This document shows positions 1 to 6,626 of a stretch of DNA of 34,236 bases, piece after piece. The position numbers and the translations under genes are program-made. Positions within the stretch are counted from its first letter, which is position 1, and each line of letters starts with the position of its first letter. The stretch is from Saprospiraceae bacterium (GTDB lineage: Bacteria > Bacteroidota > Bacteroidia > Chitinophagales > Saprospiraceae). The notes under the pieces are model-generated. The model was not told the origin of the DNA. It saw nothing but the letters and a program-made list of their open reading frames with translations, and searched no databases. The DNA lies in the NCBI GenBank assembly GCA_020846655.1, contig JADLDL010000062.1, forward strand, positions 1-34,236, read 5' to 3'.

Positions 1-1055
1 AATTTAAGGAATGACTCCCTATTTTGCCCTTGTTCTAATTGTACTTCATAGTGACTTTTATTTTCCCTGTATTCTACTAGCAATTCATTCATTTTATGTT
101 CTTCAACTTGTTTGAACAGGTCAAGTTTGTAAAATGAAAATTTTTGTGGGGAGAGTTTACCACAAAAGACAAATTCAATATCTACGATACCGTTAATGCC
201 CGTAATTAAGTCTTTTGAGTACCTAATTTTTATATCTTTAGAATACGGAGATCCAAAGTACAGAATTGGGGCAACTTCATTTCCTCGCAACACGTTTTTT
301 GTAACTCTATTTTCAAACACATAATTCGGAGTAGGCTGGACTTGGATTGCGCCATCTCTGCATCTTAGAACAAAAGATATGTTTTCTTCATTTTGAAAAG
401 GAGAGAAATTCCAAATAGTCAGTGTCAAATTTAGATAAATATAGGATACAGGAGAACTATTATTTCCTATCAATCTATTAGTAATGTGCTCGCTACGCTT
501 ATTAATTTTAATAAATCCTTCAATCCTTGGAAACCTTACCTGCTTGAAAAGTGCTTCAATATAGTGATGTGGAGCAGTTCTCGTTTGACCATCTAATCGC
601 ATATAATACCTATTGTCAAACTGATGAGGTTTAGTGAGGCTTTCCATAACTTCGATCACATAAACAAATTTGCCATCAGCAATTTTAAGTGGCCAAAACT
701 TAATATTATTTGGCAAAGGGATGGTTTTATCAGATAAGCTGCTAATAAAACTATCCTTCTCAATCTCTCGGTCAACTGGAGAAAGATCGCCCTTAAAAAC
801 CTTAGACTTATCACTTCCTTTCATTTTTCCGATCGGAGCTCCCCAAATGATAACACCACCACTAGAATTCAAAAAAGCACATATTGCTTTCAACACATCA
901 TTTTGTTTAGACTTAAAATCTTTTGCATCTTTTTCATGTTCGCCAAAGGACTTTAATTCAAGAGTGTCGCTTTCTATTCTTTCTTCTTTAAAAAAGGCTG
1001 TCAAGAAAGCAATATCGATATCTTCCATCCTCCGGCCTAAAATATTTTCAGTCAT
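1..1055 (-). CDS. Schlafen/AlbA_2 domain protein, 3' end cut by window edge
   Basis: Reading the minus strand from ATG at 1053-1055 gives an uninterrupted frame of 351 codons that runs off the left edge, so the C-terminus is missing. Residues about 28-75 fit the Schlafen AlbA_2 domain: an E-x-x-x-L-E-L-K motif near residue 32, then AFLNSSGGVIIWG near 60-72. This domain is known as a nucleic-acid or nucleotide binding module in stand-alone regulators and several antiviral proteins. The remaining ~270 visible residues look folded and beta-rich but I do not recognise a family. A purine-rich stretch (GAAAGAAAAAG) lies about 8 nt before the start; a second in-frame ATG is at 1028. The gene is AT-rich and uses TTA, ATA and AGA codons freely, unlike its neighbours, which suggests horizontal acquisition. 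The domain call is good; the cellular role is unknown. Confidence 0.75.
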   Translation of the reverse strand, partial: MTENILGRRMEDIDIAFLTAFFKEERIESDTLELKSFGEHEKDAKDFKSKQNDVLKAICAFLNSSGGVIIWGAPIGKMKGSDKSKVFKGDLSPVDREIEKDSFISSLSDKTIPLPNNIKFWPLKIADGKFVYVIEVMESLTKPHQFDNRYYMRLDGQTRTAPHHYIEALFKQVRFPRIEGFIKINKRSEHITNRLIGNNSSPVSYIYLNLTLTIWNFSPFQNEENISFVLRCRDGAIQVQPTPNYVFENRVTKNVLRGNEVAPILYFGSPYSKDIKIRYSKDLITGINGIVDIEFVFCGKLSPQKFSFYKLDLFKQVEEHKMNELLVEYRENKSHYEVQLEQGQNRESFLK

Positions 1056-1494
1056 ACTTTATATCTTTTTCTTTCAACAAAAAACGGTGTAGTACTGTCT
1101 TAAAAAACAAAATTAACACCAATTTTCATCGAAGCAACACTCTGCTCTCGATCAAAAAAGGATATTGCTGCTTCGAAGCCCCTCCTTCAGGCACCAACCC
1201 ACTGGACAAAAACTCTCTTTCCATCCTTCCCCTGTCCAAACTTTTTACCTAAGTTTGGACCGGTAGCCTGTCCGGCTACCTCATCTGAAGCGCGTTTCTT
1301 GCCCAATCCGATTCCTTTACCTGAAAAATACCAAACAGGAAATGGTGCGGCGGCGGGCGGTGTTCCACTGGACCGACACGGCCCGGGCAGGCCTCGTTTA
1401 TCAGTACCGGATACAAAAAATAGCGCCGGGCGTTGCTACCCATTTTCCGGATTTTTAGGTAGCCTTGCGATTTTATAATTCAAAAACCTGTAGT
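1056..1494. other. Intergenic region at an AT-rich/GC-rich boundary
   Basis: About 440 nt separate the AT-rich AlbA_2 gene from the hydrolase, and composition shifts from AT-rich to GC-rich across it. It holds two adjacent perfect hairpins at 1234-1280 (listed separately) and a 38-codon plus-strand frame (1342-1458) that I do not call as a gene. The two flanking genes are divergent, so both promoters should lie here. I could not pick a convincing TAnnTTTG element for either. Confidence 0.5.
1234..1280. repeat. Two tandem perfect hairpins
   Basis: Arms at 1234-1243 and 1251-1260 form a perfect 10-bp stem (GTCCAAACTT / AAGTTTGGAC) with a 7-nt loop. One base later, arms at 1262-1268 and 1274-1280 form a perfect 7-bp stem (GGTAGCC / GGCTACC) with a 5-nt loop. 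Neither is followed by a T-run on either strand, so this is not a standard intrinsic terminator. A double hairpin between divergent genes could be a REP-like repeat or the scar of an element. Confidence 0.55.
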
Positions 1495-2523
1495 ATGCAC
1501 AACTTCATTTTTGTTATCGGGCTTTTGCTGCCCACACTTGCCTTTTCCCAGGAGAAAGGTACTTTGACAAGCCTGCATTCCCGTTTGTTTGAACTTGTAG
1601 CGGGGGCCGACACGATTGAATTTATCCAGACCGGCGAACAACTGACGACGCCCAAGCCTGTGCTTTTGTTTTTCCAGGGCTCATTGCCCCGGCCGCTGGT
1701 GCTGGATTTTGAAAACGGCGCCCTGCAACTGGTCAATTTTAATTTTGATTACACCAAATTGATCGGCCACTACCACCTGGTTACGATTGCCATGCCTTTT
1801 ACGCCGGCGGTGTGCAAACTCAGTGCGACCAACAACAATGCCTGCTATGTGCCCGACCCGAAAGGAGCCCCCGATGTTTTTGACGCCCGGTATCTGCGGG
1901 CCAATTACCTGGACACCTATGTGGCCCGGGGGGAGGCGGTGGTGGATTTTTTGCTGAAACAAGACTGGGTGGACAAGCAGCAGATACTCGCACTGGGGCA
2001 TTCGCAGGGCAGCAAAGTAGCCCTGAAGGTCGCGCTGAGCCGCCCGAAAATCAGCCGCCTGGGCTTTTTTAGCGGCAACCCCTTGGGGCGTTTTGACCAG
2101 TTTGTGCGCGAATACCGGCTGGCCGAAAACAAAGGGGAAATGAGCAGTGCGGAAGCGCAGGCAAGCATTGACCAGCTGTACCGCGACTGGGAGGAGCTGT
2201 ACAAAAATCCCCTGGACAATTCGGAGCCTTCGGGCGACACGAACCGGGCAACTACTTCATTTTCAGAAAATTTTGTGGACGATTTGTTGGCACTCAACAT
2301 TCCCGTCTACGTCGCCTATGGCACGCGCGACACCGGCTCGCAGCCCTGCGACCTGCTGCCCCTGGAGTTTATCCGGCAGGGCAAACGCAACCTGACCCTG
2401 AAACCCTATCCCGGCTGGGGGCATAATTTTGAAGAAAAAGACGACAAGGGCCGGTCCGATTTCAACCACATGCACTGGCAGGAAGTGGTGGAAGCATTTT
2501 TGGAATGGTCGGGAAAGCCGTAA
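1495..2523 (+). CDS. Secreted alpha/beta hydrolase
   Basis: The 342-residue product starts at ATG 1495. A TTG 30 nt upstream is in frame, but only the ATG places a clean signal peptide (MHNFIFVIGLLLPTLAFSQ) at the N-terminus. The nucleophile elbow GHSQGS gives Ser170. A plausible triad is completed by Asp279 (in YGTRDTG) and His310 (in GWGHNF), in the order and spacing usual for alpha/beta hydrolases. The substrate cannot be read from sequence; esterase, dienelactone-hydrolase-like and peptidase-like activities are all possible. It probably acts in the periplasm. The TPM lipoprotein gene follows after 9 nt on the same strand, so the two are probably co-transcribed. Confidence 0.8.
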   Translation: MHNFIFVIGLLLPTLAFSQEKGTLTSLHSRLFELVAGADTIEFIQTGEQLTTPKPVLLFFQGSLPRPLVLDFENGALQLVNFNFDYTKLIGHYHLVTIAMPFTPAVCKLSATNNNACYVPDPKGAPDVFDARYLRANYLDTYVARGEAVVDFLLKQDWVDKQQILALGHSQGSKVALKVALSRPKISRLGFFSGNPLGRFDQFVREYRLAENKGEMSSAEAQASIDQLYRDWEELYKNPLDNSEPSGDTNRATTSFSENFVDDLLALNIPVYVAYGTRDTGSQPCDLLPLEFIRQGKRNLTLKPYPGWGHNFEEKDDKGRSDFNHMHWQEVVEAFLEWSGKP

Positions 2524-2532
2524 TTTTCAGCC

Positions 2533-3075
2533 ATGAAACACGTAGTATTGATGCTGGTGGCCGGTTGCTGGGCTGCCTTGTTGGCCTGTGGCCAAACCAA
2601 CCCAAGCGCTCCGGCGGCGGCCAAAACCGAACGCAACACGGCGGGCCAAGGACTTCGGATACCCGAAAAGGTAGGCCCGGTGAACGACTACGAGCAGTTG
2701 TTCAGCGAGGAGGAGGAGGAACAGTTGGCTGCGATGATCCAGGACTTTGAAACCCGCACGTCCATTGAAATTGTGGTGGTGACGCTCGACAGCACTCAAA
2801 GCACCAAAGCAGGGTTTGACCAACTGATTTTGGACATCGGAAACGGCTGGGGCGTGGGCAAAAAAGACAAAAACAACGGCATCGCGATCGGCATTTCGGC
2901 CGGCTTGCGGAAGATTCGGATTCAAAACGGCCTCGGCATTGAGCGCCAACTCAGCGACGGGCAAACCGGGATGATCATCGGGAAATACTTTCTTCCGCAG
3001 TTTAAAAACGGCGCCTATTTCGAAGGCACCCGACAGGGAGTACAGGCGATTATGGCGCAGTTGAGTGGGGGTTGA
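2533..3075 (+). CDS. TPM-domain lipoprotein
   Basis: The 180-residue product begins with a lipoprotein signal peptide: a hydrophobic stretch ending in the lipobox LLAC, so Cys19 would be lipidated. Residues about 50-178 match the TPM domain (TLP18.3/Psb32/MOLO-1 family), with VGPVNDYEQLFSEEEEEQL, IEIVVVTLDS, GWGVGKKDKNNGIAIGIS and KIRIQNGLGIERQLSD. Many bacterial TPM proteins carry a membrane helix or Gly-rich tail after the domain; here the protein stops straight after it and is tethered by the N-terminal lipid instead. Some members show phosphatase activity and others act in membrane-protein repair. Which applies here is unknown. It follows the hydrolase gene closely and likely shares its transcript. 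Confidence 0.85.
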   Translation: MKHVVLMLVAGCWAALLACGQTNPSAPAAAKTERNTAGQGLRIPEKVGPVNDYEQLFSEEEEEQLAAMIQDFETRTSIEIVVVTLDSTQSTKAGFDQLILDIGNGWGVGKKDKNNGIAIGISAGLRKIRIQNGLGIERQLSDGQTGMIIGKYFLPQFKNGAYFEGTRQGVQAIMAQLSGG

Positions 3076-3080
3076 GGGGC

Positions 3081-3235
3081 ATAACCATCAACTTAAGGTT
3101 TACTTACTTCGACATTCGATATTCTGCGGTTCGATATTCCAACGTAAATGGCTTAAAAAATATCGAATATCGAACCGCAGAATATCGAATGTCGAAGTAA
3201 AAAAAGCGCCTTCAAACGTTTAAGTTGATGGCTAT
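3081..3235. repeat. Nested inverted repeat, REP/MITE-like
   Basis: An inner pair of perfect 36-nt arms lies at 3104-3139 and 3165-3200 with a 25-nt loop. Each arm carries two copies of the 10-mer TTCGATATTC separated by TGCGG (3115-3124 and 3130-3139, with inverted copies at 3165-3174 and 3180-3189). An outer pair of 16-nt arms at 3081-3096 and 3220-3235 (ATAACCATCAACTTAA against ATAGCCATCAACTTAA, 15 of 16 matching) encloses it. It starts just after the TPM stop codon and contains no coding capacity. The layout fits a REP-like or non-autonomous mobile repeat. Copies elsewhere in the genome are expected but cannot be seen from here. Confidence 0.8.
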
Positions 3236-3251
3236 GGGGGCTGAGGGCGCC

Positions 3252-3294
3252 TTGTTTTGCAGATTAAAAATTCAATTTTTAATCTGCAAAACAA
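3252..3294. promoter_or_regulatory. 43-nt palindrome directly abutting the ATPase start codon
   Basis: Perfect 21-nt arms at 3252-3272 and 3274-3294 are separated by a single base at 3273. Each arm includes TTTTGCAGATTAAAAATT or its complement. The right arm ends on the base just before ATG 3295 of the DUF4143 ATPase gene. As DNA it is a near-perfect dyad suited to a dimeric regulator; as RNA it would form a 5' hairpin whose base touches the start codon and leaves no free ribosome-binding site. Either reading suggests control of the ATPase gene, possibly by its own product, but that is inference. Confidence 0.7.
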
Positions 3295-4455
3295 ATGATC
3301 ACCAGGCACTTATCCGAATACTTGCGGGCTGCGGCGCGCACGATGCCCGTCATCAGCCTGACCGGCCCCCGGCAATCGGGCAAAACAACCCTGGTCCGGG
3401 AAGCCTTTCCGGAACACGCCTACGCGAATCTGGAACACTTGCCCACGCGGCAATATGCCCGTGAAAACCCGGTAGGCTTCCTGGAGCAATACCCAAACGG
3501 GCTGATCGTGGATGAGGCCCAGTATGTGCCCGAGTTATTTTCCTACATTCAGGTACAAGTGGACAAAACCCGCCGAAACGGCGATTATATCCTGACCGGC
3601 TCTCAGAATTTCCTGCTCATGGAAAATATTACGCAGAGTTTGGCGGGACGGGTTGCTGTTTTTAATCTCTTGCCGTTTTCGGCACGGGAACTGGCGGACA
3701 CGGAATACCAACTCCGCAACCCTTTTGAGTATATTGTGAAGGGGTTTTATCCACGTGTTTACGATCAACAAACGCCACCGGGTGTATTTTACCCATCCTA
3801 CCTGCTCACCTACCTCGAACGCGATGTACGCTTGCTGAAAAATATTGGCGACCTGGCCACTTTTGAGCGCTTTATTCGGTTGTGCGCCGGGCATATCGGG
3901 CAAGTGTTCAACCAAAGTTCATTGGCCAACGATACCGGGCTTTCTCAGCCTACCGTCAAAAGTTGGCTTTCTGTTTTGGAAACCAGTTTTGTAGCCTTTT
4001 TACTACCGCCGTATTTTCGGAATTTTAACAAACGTCTACTCAAAACCCCAAAACTGTATTTCTACGATACCGGCCTGGCCTGCTCACTGTTGGGTATCCG
4101 TTCTGCAGCCGAACTTGAAAACCATTTTATGCGCAGCGCTCTTTTTGAAAATTTCATCGTCGTAGAGTGTATGAAACAATTCCTGAACCGGGGGCTTCGC
4201 ATCCCTTGTTACTACTGGCGCGACAGTACCGGCAATGAGATCGACCTGCTCGTGGAACAGGCTGGCCGTTTGTATCCCATTGAAATTAAATCCAGCCAAA
4301 CCTTAAAATCCGATTTTTTTAAAAATCTCGAGTTTTTCCAAAAATTATCCGACACACCGCCAGAGCAATCCTATCTCGTTTATGCTGGCACTGAAAACCA
4401 AAATCGCCTTCGAGGCTTTGCCCGGGGTTGGGAACAATTGCCGGTATTTGATTAG
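3295..4455 (+). CDS. AAA-family ATPase with DUF4143 C-terminal domain
   Basis: The 386-residue product has an N-terminal P-loop ATPase domain: Walker A GPRQSGKT with Lys30 and Thr31, Walker B LIVDEAQ with Asp73 and Glu74, and a sensor-like LTGSQNF stretch near residue 102. A middle helical part resembling a winged helix (about 190-230, SLANDTGLSQPTVKSWL) follows. The C-terminal DUF4143 domain ends in a PD-(D/E)xK-like core with Asp317 in GNEIDLLVE and Glu330-x-Lys332 in IEIKSS. Length is typical of the family, which is abundant in bacteria and archaea but mostly uncharacterised. The ATG directly follows a 43-nt palindrome. The 3' end lies 10 nt from the convergent symporter gene. A nuclease or DNA-handling role is possible but not shown. 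Confidence 0.88.
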   Translation: MITRHLSEYLRAAARTMPVISLTGPRQSGKTTLVREAFPEHAYANLEHLPTRQYARENPVGFLEQYPNGLIVDEAQYVPELFSYIQVQVDKTRRNGDYILTGSQNFLLMENITQSLAGRVAVFNLLPFSARELADTEYQLRNPFEYIVKGFYPRVYDQQTPPGVFYPSYLLTYLERDVRLLKNIGDLATFERFIRLCAGHIGQVFNQSSLANDTGLSQPTVKSWLSVLETSFVAFLLPPYFRNFNKRLLKTPKLYFYDTGLACSLLGIRSAAELENHFMRSALFENFIVVECMKQFLNRGLRIPCYYWRDSTGNEIDLLVEQAGRLYPIEIKSSQTLKSDFFKNLEFFQKLSDTPPEQSYLVYAGTENQNRLRGFARGWEQLPVFD

Positions 4456-4465
4456 AAGCCATACC

Positions 4466-6355
4466 CTACACAATCGTCCGCCACACCTTCTCTCCCCCTT
4501 CCGGCCCGGCTGGTGGCGGCGCAGCCGGAGCATCCGGCGTCAGGCGGTCCCACCAGCTGCGTTTCAGGATCAGTGCACAAAGCAGCAGCACCGCGACGGT
4601 GACCAGCAGCGCCCGCGTTTGTCCCAGGATCAGGTACATGGGCAACAAGGCCATGCCGATCTGCGACACAATGCCCACGAACACATTGAAAATATCCAGT
4701 TTGAAATCCGGGTTGCCCTGAAAACCGGGCGTATCGGCCACCACCGCCTCGTGCACGGGCTTCCAAAAGCCCCAGGGCCGCACGGTTTGATAGAATTTTT
4801 TGAGGGTTTCCATGTCGGTCGGCGGCGCCGACAGGGTGCCTGCGATGCTCCCGGCCAGCGAGACCAGAAACAACAGCGGAAACCAGTACAAAGGCAAACC
4901 ATCGGTCACCAGAGGCAGGATCAGCGCCGCGACCGTGCCCGTGAGCATACCCCAGAAAAAGCCGTTGGCGTTGAAGCGCCACCAGTACCAGCGCAGCACG
5001 TTGGCGGCCACATACCCGCCATACAAAGCCGACACGATCCACTGGAGGATGGTGTTTACATCGCCGGCAAACAAGCCCAGCACGATGCTGATGGCCACCA
5101 CTGAAATGCCGACGATGTAGTTCATGCTGACGGTCGTGCGGGCCGAGGCCTGCGGACGGATGTATTTCAGGTAAATATCATTGACGATGTAGGCCTGCGC
5201 CGCGTTCAGCGTGCCGGCAAAGGTGCCCATGAAGGCCGCGAGCAGGCCGGCGAGCACGATGCCCATGAGCCCGACGGGGATAAACTGGTTGATCGCCGCC
5301 GGCAATATTTTTTCAAAATCCACGGCGCCCGTGGCGTCGCGCAGGTTCAGTTGGTCGTAGTAGAGCAGCGCCAGCACCGTAAAGCCGATAATCATGGCGT
5401 AGCGGATGGGCATAAGCACCACCGACACGAAGCCCGACATTTTGGAGGCTTCTTCCGGCGAACGCGTGGAGAGGATTTTTTGCATGTCGTAGTTGGGCGC
5501 CGGGCCGGCCAAACTGGCCAGCGCGCCTTTGAACAACATCATCATAAAAAAGAAGCCGAAAGGAGAGAAGCCGTCGGCCGTAATTTTCTGGTTGGCTTCG
5601 GCAATCAGGTTCGTCCAGTCGAGGCTCCAGTTCCAGGAAAAAAACGGGCTCAACCAGCCCTCTGGTACTGCCAGCGGTCGCAACGACAGGTGGTGCATCG
5701 CGATGCCGGCCACGCTGAAGGCCGCGATGGTCATCAGGCTGTACATGATCACGTCGCCCAGCACGATGCCCGACATACCGCCCAGCACCGAGTAGAACAC
5801 CGCGAACAGGGTGAACAAAATGCCGTAAAAATGGCCGACATACTGCGCCGGGATGTCGAAGGGCAAATAAGGCGCCACCGCTTCCCAGGGGATAAAAATC
5901 TCGATAAACTTGCCCAGGCCCACAAAGCCATAGGCCATAAAGCCGAGGCAGGAAATGACGGCAAACGCCACCACCACCGTGTGGGAGGCCTGCACCGCCG
6001 GCCCGGTGCCAAAGCGCGTTTGCAGCCACTCGGCGCCGGTAGAGGCGCCCGAACGGCGCAGCCAGCGGGAGAGATACATCATCAGGAAAATCTGGTTGAA
6101 ACAGGGCCAAAGCCAGGGAATCCACACCGAGTTCATACCGTACACAAAACAGATCGTCACCATCCACATGGTACCCGAAATATCGAACATATCGGAGGCA
6201 TTGGAGAGCCCCAGCATGTACCAGGGCAGTTTTTTGCCGCCGAGCAGGTAGGCTTCGTTGTCCTGGCGCGCGCGTTTGCGCAGGAGTAGGCCGATGATGA
6301 CCGTGGCGGCCAGGTAACCGAAAATAATGAGCAGGTCGAGTCCGGTGATTTTCAT
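4466..6355 (-). CDS. Sodium:solute symporter family transporter
   Basis: The start is set at ATG 6353-6355 (MKITGLDLLIIFGYLAATVI), placing the first membrane helix at the N-terminus; the in-frame extension to 6433 is basic, Cys-rich and unlike the family. The 629-residue product carries the SSS signature region DNEAYLLGGKKLPWYMLGLS and about 13-15 hydrophobic segments. A soluble stretch near 525-575 precedes the last helices, and the tail is Pro/Ala/Gly rich. SSS transporters couple uptake of sugars, amino acids or other small solutes to a sodium gradient at the inner membrane. The divergent neighbour is a GH5-like hydrolase followed by an HTCS regulator, so a sugar substrate is the most likely reading. 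The specific sugar cannot be inferred. Confidence 0.85.
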   Translation of the reverse strand: MKITGLDLLIIFGYLAATVIIGLLLRKRARQDNEAYLLGGKKLPWYMLGLSNASDMFDISGTMWMVTICFVYGMNSVWIPWLWPCFNQIFLMMYLSRWLRRSGASTGAEWLQTRFGTGPAVQASHTVVVAFAVISCLGFMAYGFVGLGKFIEIFIPWEAVAPYLPFDIPAQYVGHFYGILFTLFAVFYSVLGGMSGIVLGDVIMYSLMTIAAFSVAGIAMHHLSLRPLAVPEGWLSPFFSWNWSLDWTNLIAEANQKITADGFSPFGFFFMMMLFKGALASLAGPAPNYDMQKILSTRSPEEASKMSGFVSVVLMPIRYAMIIGFTVLALLYYDQLNLRDATGAVDFEKILPAAINQFIPVGLMGIVLAGLLAAFMGTFAGTLNAAQAYIVNDIYLKYIRPQASARTTVSMNYIVGISVVAISIVLGLFAGDVNTILQWIVSALYGGYVAANVLRWYWWRFNANGFFWGMLTGTVAALILPLVTDGLPLYWFPLLFLVSLAGSIAGTLSAPPTDMETLKKFYQTVRPWGFWKPVHEAVVADTPGFQGNPDFKLDIFNVFVGIVSQIGMALLPMYLILGQTRALLVTVAVLLLCALILKRSWWDRLTPDAPAAPPPAGPEGGEKVWRTIV

Positions 6356-6626
6356 ACCAAAATGCTTGATAAACAGGTGTAACAAATGTCTTACGACACA
6401 GCAGCGCCTGTACTTGGAGGAACGCACAAACAAGAGGGGGAAATGTAACCGGCGAAAACGACTGCCATTCCGAATTCCAAAGTAAATTTGTCAAAATCGC
6501 CGGGAACAGCGTGCTGCATTGGGTTTTTCAACAAAAATGTGCAAACTGCCCGCCTGTTTGAAACACTGGCCCCCTGAAGCCCGGCCCCACAGCGCCGTAC
6601 TTTTGGGCAAACTTAAAATAGAACGC

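Noticed and set aside
670-1092. A 140-codon plus-strand frame over the AlbA_2 gene
   Set aside because: The minus-strand frame shows a clear AlbA_2 domain and continues to the window edge; the plus-strand product is Ser/Phe/Lys-rich without any recognisable domain.
1342-1458. A 38-codon plus-strand frame with FHWTDTARAGLVYQY, faintly like the start of a ParE/RelE toxin
   Set aside because: Too short for a toxin, the similarity is slight and rests on a few residues, and no antitoxin gene is adjacent. It could at most be a fragment.
3081-3294. Inverted repeats considered as a CRISPR-like array or terminal repeats of a complete IS
   Set aside because: There are no regular repeat-spacer units, no cas genes and no transposase in the window; a REP/MITE-like element plus a separate palindrome fits better.
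4382-5104. A 240-codon plus-strand frame opposite the symporter
   Set aside because: The minus strand encodes a typical SSS transporter; the plus-strand frame is His/Arg/Gln-rich and featureless.
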